Source: Bog-756 sp963830165
GTDB taxonomy: Bacteria > Actinomycetota > Acidimicrobiia > Acidimicrobiales > RAAP-2
Reading direction: 5' to 3'
NCBI GenBank assembly: GCA_963830165.1
Contig: CAWHKZ010000005.1
Location: 816,930 to 880,929, forward strand
DNA length: 64,000 nucleotides
Below the pieces are notes generated by a model. That model did no database searches, was not told where the DNA came from, and saw only the letters and a program-made list of their open reading frames with translations. A program made the translations under genes and the position numbers. This document shows positions 7,524-16,043 of the stretch, piece by piece (positions within the stretch are counted from its first letter, which is position 1; each line of letters begins with the position of its first letter).

Positions 7524-8789
7524 TCAGGCGTTACGGGCCAACCGCAGACCGCTGAACGCCCAGCGGGCCGAGGGCGGGAAGAAGTTCCGGTAGGTGGGTC
7601 GGATGTGGTCCGGCGGGGTGGCACAGGACCCGCCGCGCAGGACGTACTGGTTCACCATGAATTTGCCGTTGTACTCGCCGACCGCGCCCGGGGCCGGGGC
7701 GAACCCGGGATAGGGACTGTAGGCCGAGGAGGTCCACTGCCAGACGCCGCCGAACGGTGGGGCCGACCCGTCGGCGGACGGTGTGGGGTGGAGCACGGCG
7801 GTGTCGAGGAGGTGGCCGGTGGTGCCGTCCTCGGTGGCCCGGGCGGTGCTCACCACCTCCCACTCGGCCTCGGTGGGCAGGCGGCTCCCGGCCCACCGGG
7901 CGTAGGCGTCGGCCTCGTAGTAGCTCACGTGGCAGACGGGACGGGTCGGATCGACCGCCTCCTCGCCGGCCAGGGTGAACTCGCGCCAGGCGTCGCCGCG
8001 CCGGGCCCAGTAGAGCGGTGCCTCCCAGCCCTCGGCATCGACCGTCGCCCACCCGTCGGAGAGCCACAGTTCGGGGCGTCGGTACCCGCCGTCGTCCATG
8101 AAGTCCTGCCACTCGCCGCAGGTGACCGGACGGTCGGCGAGGGCGAAGGGCTCGAGGTGGGTGCGGTGGCGCGGGAACTCGTTGTCGAAGCCGAACCCGC
8201 CGCCGGGGTGTCCCATCGGAACGGTCCCACCGGGATGCGAGGTCCACGTCGTCGGCTTCCCGTCGCCCGGACGGGAGGGCTCGAGTGCCGCATAGGCCGG
8301 CAGCAGCGGGTTCTTCGACAGGACGTGTTTGATGTCCATGATGAGCAGCTCCTGGTGCTGCTGCTCGTGCTGGATGCCCAGCTCGACCAGGGCGGCCGTC
8401 GGGCGGTCGGGGCCCTCGTGCAGGAGGTCGGCCATGCCCGTGTCGACGTGGCGACGGTAGTCCGCCACCTCCACGATGCCCGGGCGGGAGATCAGCCCGC
8501 GGTCAGGTCGTGGGTACCGGTCGCCGACCCCCACGTAGTACGAGTTGAAGAGGAAGCCGAAGTCGGGGTGGAAGAGCCGGTACCCGGACAGGGAGGGGAC
8601 GAGCAGGAAGGTCTCGAAGAACCACGACGTGTGGGCCCTGTGCCACTTGGTGGGGCTCACGTCCGGCATCGACTGCACCGTCTGGTCCTCGGCCGACAGG
8701 GGCGAGGCGAGCTCCTCGGTGAGTCGGCGCGTCGCCTCGAACCGTTCGGCCAGCATCTGGTCGTCCACGGTCGTGAGGAGGTCGGACAT
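7524..8789 (-). CDS. egtB: Hercynine oxygenase EgtB
   Basis: 421 aa from the ATG at 8789, which has AAGGAG 5 nt upstream; an in-frame ATG at 8828 has no such site. N-terminal DinB-like helical domain with the iron ligands (HRAHTSWFFE and HEQQHQELLIMDIKH), then the formylglycine-generating-enzyme/sulfatase-modifying domain ending RGGSCATPPDHIRPTYRNFF and GLRLARNA. A mononuclear iron enzyme that joins hercynine to a thiol (gamma-Glu-Cys or Cys) with O2. Pairs with egtD. Confidence 0.94.
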   Translation of the reverse strand: MSDLLTTVDDQMLAERFEATRRLTEELASPLSAEDQTVQSMPDVSPTKWHRAHTSWFFETFLLVPSLSGYRLFHPDFGFLFNSYYVGVGDRYPRPDRGLISRPGIVEVADYRRHVDTGMADLLHEGPDRPTAALVELGIQHEQQHQELLIMDIKHVLSKNPLLPAYAALEPSRPGDGKPTTWTSHPGGTVPMGHPGGGFGFDNEFPRHRTHLEPFALADRPVTCGEWQDFMDDGGYRRPELWLSDGWATVDAEGWEAPLYWARRGDAWREFTLAGEEAVDPTRPVCHVSYYEADAYARWAGSRLPTEAEWEVVSTARATEDGTTGHLLDTAVLHPTPSADGSAPPFGGVWQWTSSAYSPYPGFAPAPGAVGEYNGKFMVNQYVLRGGSCATPPDHIRPTYRNFFPPSARWAFSGLRLARNA

Positions 8790-8994
8790 CCCCGCTCCTT
8801 CCGGCTCGCCTGGAGGATCGTCGGTCACCCTCCGGAACGAGCGACGGTGACCACGGGAGAACTTACCCGGAACCGTCCCGGATCATGCCGTCCCCGGCTC
8901 CGGCCCGCCCACCGCGGTCCCGTGGAAGGGGCGTAGGCCCCGGTCGCGGGCGCCGGCCCGCCCACTCCGTCCGGCGTCCGAACTCGACGTCGAC

Positions 8995-9038
8995 GCGAGT
9001 CGAGGGTGCCTGCACCGCGAGTCGAGGGTGCCTGCACC
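8995..9038. repeat. 22-bp perfect tandem duplication
   Basis: GCGAGTCGAGGGTGCCTGCACC occurs twice head-to-tail (8995-9016, 9017-9038), immediately downstream of the kdpE stop. The 13-mer CCGGCCCGCCCAC is also found twice nearby (near 8898 and 8953). The egtB-kdpE gap (8790-9043) shows nothing else recognisable. Confidence 0.7.
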
Positions 9039-9043
9039 GACCC

Positions 9044-9739
9044 TCAGGCGACGCTCCCGGGGCCCGGCTGGATGCTGTACCCGACGCCCGGTGCCGTCTG
9101 GATCAGCGTGCCCGATTCGTCGTGGAGCTTCTGGCGCAGCCGGTGCACGTAGGTGCGCACGTACTGGCCCTCCTGGCTGTAGCCGGGCCCCCATACCGCC
9201 GACAGGATCATCTGGCGGGTGCAGGTCTTCCCCGCGTGCCGGGTCAGGAAGGAGAGCAGGTCGAACTCGCGTGCCGTGAGCTCGACCCGGTCGCCGTCGA
9301 GGCGGGCCTCGTGGTGCACGAGGTCGAGCTCGAGCGGTCCCACGGTGACGGTCTCGGGTACGGGCTCGACGGCTTCGGGGGACCGGTGGCGGATGGCGGC
9401 GCGGATCCGGGCCTCGAGCTCCGCCATGCCGAACGGCTTGGTCACGTAGTCGTCGGCTCCCCCGTTGAGCGCCGCGACCTTGCGGTCCTCGGTGCCACTG
9501 GCCGACAGGATGATGATCGGCACCTCGCTCCACTGGCGGATCCGCTTGCACACGGACAGCCCGTCGATGTCGGGGAGCCCGAGGTCGAGGACGATGACGT
9601 CCGGGGTGACGAGAGCGGCCTGCGAGATTCCCTGCTCGCCGTTGGCCGCACTGACGACCTCGTGGCCGCCGGCGCGCAGGCTGACGCGCAGCGCCCGCAG
9701 GAGCGAGGGATCGTCGTCGATCACGAGCACCTTGGCCAC
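9044..9739 (-). CDS. kdpE: KdpE-type OmpR-family response regulator
   Basis: 231 aa. Receiver domain with the acidic pocket (VIDDDPS), phospho-acceptor D in VLDLGLPDIDG (~52) and K in VTKPFG (~100), then an OmpR/PhoB winged helix (LTAREFDLLSFLTRHAGK..; RTYVHRLRQKL). Directly follows the KdpD kinase half (5-bp gap), facing the kdpFABC operon. The triple CTGTTCAC boxes before that operon are the likely target. Confidence 0.9.
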   Translation of the reverse strand: MAKVLVIDDDPSLLRALRVSLRAGGHEVVSAANGEQGISQAALVTPDVIVLDLGLPDIDGLSVCKRIRQWSEVPIIILSASGTEDRKVAALNGGADDYVTKPFGMAELEARIRAAIRHRSPEAVEPVPETVTVGPLELDLVHHEARLDGDRVELTAREFDLLSFLTRHAGKTCTRQMILSAVWGPGYSQEGQYVRTYVHRLRQKLHDESGTLIQTAPGVGYSIQPGPGSVA

Positions 9740-9744
9740 GTCCG

Positions 9745-11284
9745 CTACCGCCGCCCGCCGTCGGCGCCGCTGCCGTTGCTGCTGTTGCCGTCGATGGGAC
9801 CGCTGGCGCCGGTACCGGCGCCGGCACCGCCGTCCCGTGCGGCCGGCAGCGTGAAGACGAACCGGGCCCCGCCACCGGGTGCGTCCTCCACCCAGATGTG
9901 CTCGCCGTGGGCCTCCACGAACGTCTTGGCGATGGTCAGGCCGAGGCCGGTCCGGCCTCCGGTGTCGAAGCGCACGAACCGGTCGAAGACGGCCTCGCGC
10001 TCGGACACCGGGACGCCCGGACCATGGTCGGACACGGCGACCGCCACCCGTCCGTCGTACCGCTCGCCGGAGACGGTGATCACGCTGTGCGGCGGCGAGT
10101 GGCGGACGGCATTGTCCAGGAGGTTAGCGAGCACCTGGCCGATCAGGAGGTGGTCGACCTCGACGTCCGGCAGTCCGCCGTCGACGACCACGTCCACCCG
10201 GTGGTCACCCAACGCGGAGCGCAGCGCCGCCACGGAGTCGTTCACGAGGTCGGGAACGGCGATGGTGGCGGGTCGGACCTCGAGCTCCCCGGCGTCGATC
10301 CGGGTCATGTCCAGGAGACTGGTCACCAGGCGGGTGAGCCGGTCGGTCTCCCTGTCGATCAGGGTGTAGAGCTCCTCGGTGTCGGCGTCCGACAGCGGGG
10401 CGGGGGGATCGAGGAGGATCGAGGACGCCACCTTCATGGTGGCGAGCGGCGTGCGGAGGTCGTGGGAGACCGCGCCCATCAGGGCGTGGCGCAACCGGTC
10501 GACCTCCTCCAGCAGCTCCGTGCGGAGGGCCTGCTCGCGGAGCTGGGCCCGCTCGAGGGCCAGGGCGGAGTGGTTGGCGAACGTCCCGAGCAGGGCCCGG
10601 TCGGCCTCGTTGGCCGGGAGCCCCCGCAGGGCCAGGATGCCCACCGGCCGCCCGGCGGCAGTCAGGGCCACGGTGTGCATGGCGGCGGAGGAGCCGCCGG
10701 CCGTGCCCAGGCGGACCGGGACCCCGGACCGGGGGTCCAGCTGGCGCAGCTCCTGGCGGGACAGTTCCTCGCCGGCCGACGCGGCGATGGTCAGCCGGCC
10801 GCCGTCGGGGACCAGGAGGGCCACCCCCGGCACCGCGAAGACGCTCGCCACGACCCGGACGATGGTCTTGAGCAGGTCCTCCACGGACTGGTCCTCCACC
10901 AGCAGCTCGGACAGCTCGAAGAGCCGACGGGTCTCCTCGGCCCGCCGGTTGGACTCGGCGCGAGCCGACCTGGAGGTCGGCCACCACCCGGGCCACCAGC
11001 ACCATGACGACCACGTAGACGATCAACGTCTCCCAGTTCCGGGGATTGGCCACGTTTAGCCGGTAGTAGGGCGGGAGGAAGAGGAAGTCGTAGACGAGGA
11101 AGCCGGCGGCCACGCTCACCACGCCGGCGGCGAACCCCCCGACCATGACCCCGGCAACGACCGGCAGGATGAGGGCGGTGGCGGCCGCGGCCACGCTCAG
11201 GTGCGGGCGGGACGGCACCATGGCGGCACCGAGGGTGACCGCCAGGAGGATACCGATGACCGCTCCCAACAGGCCTCTGCGCAC
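9745..11284 (-). CDS. KdpD C-terminal sensor histidine kinase half (one frameshift)
   Basis: Starting at 11284: four predicted membrane segments of the DUF4118 type (MRRGLLGAVIGILLA...; VYDFLFLPPYYRLNVANP), then a GAF-like region, HisKA box SHDLRTPLATMKVASS, and HATPase N/G boxes (NLLDNAVRHS, DHGPGVP, GLGLTIAK). The reading frame shifts once at ~10,970, between ARVVADLQ and ARAESNRRAEETRRL. One surplus base in the sequence would explain it. The KdpD ATP/Usp input half is missing here and is encoded separately at 16044-17339, so the sensor is split. Confidence 0.85.
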
Positions 11285-11331
11285 CCCGCGATTGTCCCAC
11301 CGATGGGAACCGGCAGTCCGGTGATGGGCCG

Positions 11332-11381
11332 CTGTTCACAGATTATTGATCCCTGCGGGCTGCTGTTCACAACCTGTTCAC
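11332..11381 (+). promoter_or_regulatory. Three CTGTTCAC boxes, probable KdpE operator
   Basis: CTGTTCAC at 11332-11339, 11363-11370 and 11374-11381. The last two start 11 bp apart, one helical turn, as expected for tandem binding of an OmpR-type dimer. They sit between the divergent kdpD kinase gene and the kdp operon. Assignment to KdpE is inference from position. Confidence 0.55.
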
Positions 11382-11392
11382 GGCGACGGCCG

Positions 11393-11398
11393 GATACT
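11393..11398 (+). promoter_or_regulatory. -10 box of the kdp operon; leaderless start
   Basis: GATACT followed by 6 nt and the ATG at 11405. It matches the leaderless geometry seen at radA, disA and otsA and supports translation of the 27-residue peptide as the first gene of the operon. Confidence 0.45.
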
Positions 11399-11404
11399 CG
11401 ACGC

Positions 11405-11488
11405 ATGGCAGACTTCCTCGTAATCCTCGGCATGCTCGGCTTCGCCGCTGCGATGCTCGGACTCATCTGGGCCCTGGACCGGGTATGA
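11405..11488 (+). CDS. 27-residue single-span membrane peptide at the head of the kdp operon
   Basis: MADFLVILGMLGFAAAMLGL then IWALDRV: one hydrophobic helix with a charged end. It starts at a leaderless-type promoter and its stop overlaps the kdpF ATG (ATGA at 11485-11488), so it is translationally coupled to kdpF. It is not KdpF itself, which follows. Possibly an extra KdpF-like stabilising subunit or a membrane regulator of the transporter; function not known to me. Confidence 0.6.
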   Translation: MADFLVILGMLGFAAAMLGLIWALDRV

Positions 11489-11574
11489 CACTCACCCAGG
11501 GCATTCTCCTCGGCGTCGCCGTCCTGATGTTCATCTATCTGGGCGTCGCCATGTTCAAGCCCGAGAAGTTCTGA
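11485..11574 (+). CDS. kdpF: K+-transporting ATPase subunit KdpF
   Basis: 29 aa, the same length as E. coli KdpF, with one transmembrane helix and the diagnostic C-terminal FKPEKF. KdpF lies at the KdpA/KdpB interface and stabilises the complex. kdpA begins 1 bp after its stop codon. Confidence 0.88.
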   Translation: MTLTQGILLGVAVLMFIYLGVAMFKPEKF

Positions 11575-11575
11575 C

Positions 11576-13264
11576 ATGGGCCTCACGTGGACGATCATCA
11601 CGCTGGTCATCGCCCTGGGCCTGACCTGGCGCTACCTCGGGTCCTACATGGCCGCCGTCTTCGACGGCAGGGTGCACTTCCTCGGGTGGGCCGAACGGCC
11701 GGTCTACCGGTTGCTCGCCACGTCACCCGACAAGGAGCAGAACTGGAAGCGCTATGGCGCGTCGATGGTCATCTTCTCGACCGTGGCCATGGCCGTGACC
11801 TACCTGCTCCTCCGGATCCAGGGGTCGCTACCCCTCAATCCGCAGCATCTGGGTCATGTGGGACAGGCGCTCAGCTTCAACACCGCGGCCTCGTTCATGA
11901 CCAACACGAACTGGCAGAACTACGGCGGCGAGTCGACCATGTCGTACTTCTCGCAGATCGGCGCCCTCACCCTCGAGCAGTTCCTGAGCCCGGTCATCGG
12001 AATCGCCGTGGCCATCGTGCTCGTGCGCGGGTTCTCGAGGCGCAACTCCCCGACGATCGGGAACTTCTGGGTCGACATGACCCGGGGCCTGCTGTACATC
12101 GTCATCCCGATCGCCTTCCTCGGCGGGCTCGTCTTCGTCGGCCAGGGCGCCGTGCAGACCCTGGCCGGGACGGTCAGCTTCCACGACGCACTCAACGGAG
12201 TGTCGCAGACCATCGCGCGAGGGCCGATCGGGTTCATGGAGTCGATCAAGCAGCTGGGTAACAACGGAGGTGGCTTCCTCAACGCCAACTCGGCGACGAC
12301 CTTCGAGAATCCCACCGGCGTGACCAATTGGCTGTCCATCTACCTGCTGCTCGCCATCCCGTTCGCGCTGACCTACACCTTCGGGAAGATGGTGGGCAGC
12401 ATCCGCCACGGTGCCGCGCTGCTGGCGGCCATGGTCATCATCTTCGCCGTGTGGGTGGGTTACACCAGCTACGCCGAGCACCAGCAGAATCCGGCCGTGG
12501 CTGCCGCCGGAGTGCACTCCACGGTCGGTAACACCGAGGGCAAGGAGGTGCGTTTCGGCGACACCTCCACGGCCCTGTTCGGGGTGGCCTCGACCAATAC
12601 CTCGACCGGCTCGGCCGACGGCTCCTATGACTCGTTCACCCCGATCGGTGGGCTGGGCCTGATGAGCGGCATGATGCTCGGCGAGGTGACACCCGGTGGT
12701 GCGGGCAGCGGTCTCTACACGATCCTCATCTACGCCATCATCGCCGTGTTCATCGGCGGGCTGATGATCGGGCGAACGCCGGAGTACCTGGGCAAGAAGA
12801 TCCAGGCCAAGGAGGTGAAACTCGCCGGCCTCGGGGCCCTGGTCATGCCCATCATCGTGCTCGTCTTCACCGCCATCGCCGTGTCGGTCCACGCCGGTCG
12901 GGCCGGGCCGCTCAACGCCGGCCCCCACGGGTTCTCCGAGATCCTCTACGCCCTGACCTCGCAGGGCAACAACAACGGCTCCGCCTTCGGCGGCCTCACC
13001 GGGAACACCCCCTTCTACAACATCATCGGGGGGATCGACATGCTCCTGGGGAGGGTGGGGATCATGATCCCGGCACTGGCCCTCGGTGGCACGCTCGCCG
13101 CCAAGAACGTCGTGCCGGAGTCGCTCGGCACCTTCCGGACCGACAACGGCATGTTCGTCGGCCTCACCATCGGTGTCATCGTGATCATCGGTGGCCTCAC
13201 CTTCTTCCCCGCCCTCGCTCTCGGCCCGATCGTCGAGCAGCTCAGCCACGGAAAGTTCTTCTGA
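11576..13264 (+). CDS. kdpA: K+-transporting ATPase K+-binding subunit KdpA
   Basis: 562 aa, ~10-12 TM helices. Contains the four selectivity-filter-like loops of the KtrB/TrkH superfamily: SFMTNTNWQNYGGE, GNNGGGFLNANSATTFENP, MLGEVTPGGAGSG and SQGNNNGSAFGG. The conserved GNNGGGF and QGNNNGSAF motifs make identification secure. KdpA selects K+ in the high-affinity KdpFABC pump. Its TGA overlaps the kdpB ATG. Confidence 0.97.
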   Translation: MGLTWTIITLVIALGLTWRYLGSYMAAVFDGRVHFLGWAERPVYRLLATSPDKEQNWKRYGASMVIFSTVAMAVTYLLLRIQGSLPLNPQHLGHVGQALSFNTAASFMTNTNWQNYGGESTMSYFSQIGALTLEQFLSPVIGIAVAIVLVRGFSRRNSPTIGNFWVDMTRGLLYIVIPIAFLGGLVFVGQGAVQTLAGTVSFHDALNGVSQTIARGPIGFMESIKQLGNNGGGFLNANSATTFENPTGVTNWLSIYLLLAIPFALTYTFGKMVGSIRHGAALLAAMVIIFAVWVGYTSYAEHQQNPAVAAAGVHSTVGNTEGKEVRFGDTSTALFGVASTNTSTGSADGSYDSFTPIGGLGLMSGMMLGEVTPGGAGSGLYTILIYAIIAVFIGGLMIGRTPEYLGKKIQAKEVKLAGLGALVMPIIVLVFTAIAVSVHAGRAGPLNAGPHGFSEILYALTSQGNNNGSAFGGLTGNTPFYNIIGGIDMLLGRVGIMIPALALGGTLAAKNVVPESLGTFRTDNGMFVGLTIGVIVIIGGLTFFPALALGPIVEQLSHGKFF

Positions 13265-15333
13265 TGACGATGACCACCACCCAACCCGAGCAACCGTCGC
13301 CCGGCGCCGAGGCCCACGGCGTGGCCCAGGCCCGAGGGCTGTTCGACGGCCCGATCCTGCGCCAGGCGCTGATCGACTCCTTCAAGAAGCTGAACCCGAC
13401 CCAGCAGATCCGCAACCCGGTCATGTTCGTGGTGCTCGTCGGGACGGTGATCACCTTCATCGAGGCCATCGCCCACCCGAGCACCTTCACCTGGTCGATC
13501 ACCATCTGGCTCTTCCTGACCGTCATCTTCGCCAACTTCGCCGAGGGCATGGCCGAGGGACGGGGCAAGGCCCAGGCCGACACGCTGCGGCGGATGCGCT
13601 CGGAAACCGAGGCCCGGCGATTGAATCCCGACGGTACCGAGGAGCTGGTGGCGGCCGCGTCGCTGAGCAGGGGCGATCTTGTCGTCTGCGAGGCAGGTGA
13701 CCTGATCCCCTCGGACGGCGACATCATCGAGGGCATCGCCTCGGTCGACGAGTCGGCCATCACGGGCGAGTCGGCCCCGGTCATCCGCGAGTCGGGCGGT
13801 GACCGCTCGGCCGTCACCGGCGGCACCAAGGTCCTGTCCGACCGGATCGTGGTGCGCATCACCGCGGAGCGGGGCCAGACCTTCCTCGACCGGATGATCA
13901 CCCTGGTGGAAGGGGCCAACAGGCAGAAGACCCCCAACGAGATCGCCCTGACCATCCTGCTGTCGGTGCTCACCATCGTCTTCCTGCCCGTCGTGGTGAC
14001 CCTCCAAGCGTTCGGCCACTACTCCGGAGCGACGGTATCCGTCGTGGTGCTGATCGCCCTGCTGGTCTGCCTCATCCCCACCACCATCGGCGCCCTGTTG
14101 TCCGCCATCGGGATCGCGGGCATGGACCGCCTGGTCCAGCGCAACGTGCTGGCCATGAGCGGCCGGGCGGTGGAGGCGGCCGGTGACGTGCAGACCCTCC
14201 TGCTGGACAAGACGGGAACCATCACCCTCGGCAACCGGATGGCGTCGGACTTCTTCCCGGTCGGCGGCCACAGTGAACAGGACGTGGCCGACGTGGCCCA
14301 GCTGGCTTCCCTGGCCGACGAGACGCCCGAGGGCCGCTCCATCGTGGTGCTGGCCAAGGAGCGCTTCAACATCCGGGAGCGCGAGCTCGAGGGCGACCAC
14401 GAGTTCGTCCCCTTCACCGCCCAGACCCGGATGTCGGGCCTCGACATCGGCTCCCGCCAGATCCGCAAGGGGGCGGCCGACTCGGTCAAACGGTGGGTGG
14501 CCGACAACGGCGGCACCGTGCCCGACGACCTCGACACCATCGTCGAGCGGGTGTCGCGGGCCGGCTCCACCCCGTTGGCCGTGGCCGACGGGACCAGCAT
14601 CCTCGGAGTCATCGAGCTGAAGGACGTGGTGAAGCAGGGCATCAAGGAGAAGTTCGACGAGATGCGCCAGATGGGCATCCGGACGGTGATGATCACCGGG
14701 GACAACCCGCTCACCGCGGCGGCCATCGCCCAGGAGGCCGGCGTCGACGACTTCCTGGCCGAAGCCACGCCCGAGGCCAAGATGGCCCTCATCAAGGCCG
14801 AGCAAGAGGGCGGCAAGCTCGTGGCCATGACCGGCGACGGCACCAACGACGCCCCCGCCCTGGCCCAGGCCGACGTGGGCGTGGCCATGAACACGGGGAC
14901 CACGGCGGCCAAGGAGGCCGGCAACATGGTCGACCTCGACTCCAACCCGACCAAGCTCATCGACGTCGTGGAGATCGGCAAGCAGCTGCTCATCACCCGG
15001 GGATCGCTCACCACGTTCTCGATCGCCAACGACGTGGCCAAGTACTTCGCCATCGTCCCGGCCCTGTTCATCGCCACCTATCCGCAGCTCGCGCCGCTCA
15101 ACATCATGAGGCTGCACAGCCCGCAGAGCGCGGTGCTGTCGGCCGTGATCTTCAACGCACTGGTGATCGTGGCCCTCATCCCCCTCGCCCTGCGCGGTGT
15201 CAAGTTCCGCGCCGCCAGCTCGCAGGCCATCCTGCGCCGCAACGTGTTCATCTACGGAGTCGGCGGCATCATCGCCCCCTTCATTTTCATCAAGCTCATC
15301 GATCTCGTGCTCGTCGCACTGCACGCCTACTGA
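13264..15333 (+). CDS. kdpB: K+-transporting P-type ATPase KdpB
   Basis: 689 aa. All P-type ATPase landmarks: ITGESAPV actuator loop, phosphorylation site DKTGTITLGNR (D315), nucleotide-domain KGAADSV, and hinge MTGDGTNDAPALAQADVGVAM. Hydrolyses ATP to drive uptake through KdpA. Length and motifs are intact. kdpC follows after 13 bp. Confidence 0.97.
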   Translation: MTMTTTQPEQPSPGAEAHGVAQARGLFDGPILRQALIDSFKKLNPTQQIRNPVMFVVLVGTVITFIEAIAHPSTFTWSITIWLFLTVIFANFAEGMAEGRGKAQADTLRRMRSETEARRLNPDGTEELVAAASLSRGDLVVCEAGDLIPSDGDIIEGIASVDESAITGESAPVIRESGGDRSAVTGGTKVLSDRIVVRITAERGQTFLDRMITLVEGANRQKTPNEIALTILLSVLTIVFLPVVVTLQAFGHYSGATVSVVVLIALLVCLIPTTIGALLSAIGIAGMDRLVQRNVLAMSGRAVEAAGDVQTLLLDKTGTITLGNRMASDFFPVGGHSEQDVADVAQLASLADETPEGRSIVVLAKERFNIRERELEGDHEFVPFTAQTRMSGLDIGSRQIRKGAADSVKRWVADNGGTVPDDLDTIVERVSRAGSTPLAVADGTSILGVIELKDVVKQGIKEKFDEMRQMGIRTVMITGDNPLTAAAIAQEAGVDDFLAEATPEAKMALIKAEQEGGKLVAMTGDGTNDAPALAQADVGVAMNTGTTAAKEAGNMVDLDSNPTKLIDVVEIGKQLLITRGSLTTFSIANDVAKYFAIVPALFIATYPQLAPLNIMRLHSPQSAVLSAVIFNALVIVALIPLALRGVKFRAASSQAILRRNVFIYGVGGIIAPFIFIKLIDLVLVALHAY

Positions 15334-15346
15334 TGGAGTCAGTCTG

Positions 15347-15991
15347 ATGCTCGTCCACATCCGCCGAGCGGTCACCCTCGTGGTGATCGCCCTCGTCCTG
15401 ACCTTCGCCTACGCCTACCTCGGCACCGGCGTGTCCCAGGTGCTGTTCAAGCACCAGGCCGACGGGTCGTTGACCCCGAACGGCTCCACACTCATCGGAC
15501 AGAACTGGTCCCAGACGAAGTGCCCGGGCCACCCCCTGGGCAGCTGCGTGTTCCAGGGCCGTCCCGACGACCTCGGGCCCTACGCCGGTTCGACGAGCCC
15601 GGTGGTCGCCGGTGGGGACAATCCGCTCGAGGCCAACAACATCCCCGGCAAGCCGGGCGTCATGAACCCCGGCGAGTCCGGGGCCACCAACCTTGGGCCC
15701 CGCTCCAAGGTCCTGCTGAGCAACACCCAGGCCCTCGTCGCCTACTGGCACAGCCGGGGCGTCGACCCCACCCCCGACCTGGTCACCACCTCGGGGAGCG
15801 GCTACGACCCGGACATCACCCCGGCCGACGCCACGGCCGAGATCCCCATGGTCTCGGCGGCCACCGGACTGTCGCCGGCCACCCTCCGCGCCCTCATCGC
15901 CCGGGAGACCAACGGTGAGCAGCTCGGGTTCCTGGGCAGCAGCTACATCGTCGTGCTGCAGCTGAACCAGGCGCTCGCCAAGCTGCGGTGA
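15347..15991 (+). CDS. kdpC: K+-transporting ATPase subunit KdpC
   Basis: 214 aa from ATG 15347 (an upstream open stretch is overlap with kdpB). One N-terminal TM helix (TLVVIALVLTFAYAYLGTGV), then the periplasmic/external domain with family features GSTLIGQNWS, FQGRPDD, GATNLGPRSKVL, and the C-terminal VSAATGLSPATLRALIARET and LNQALAKL. Stabilises nucleotide binding of KdpB. Confidence 0.95.
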   Translation: MLVHIRRAVTLVVIALVLTFAYAYLGTGVSQVLFKHQADGSLTPNGSTLIGQNWSQTKCPGHPLGSCVFQGRPDDLGPYAGSTSPVVAGGDNPLEANNIPGKPGVMNPGESGATNLGPRSKVLLSNTQALVAYWHSRGVDPTPDLVTTSGSGYDPDITPADATAEIPMVSAATGLSPATLRALIARETNGEQLGFLGSSYIVVLQLNQALAKLR

Positions 15992-16043
15992 ACCGGCCAG
16001 CCGGGGCCGACGGCACCTGACCGGAAGGCACGGCGATCCAGCG

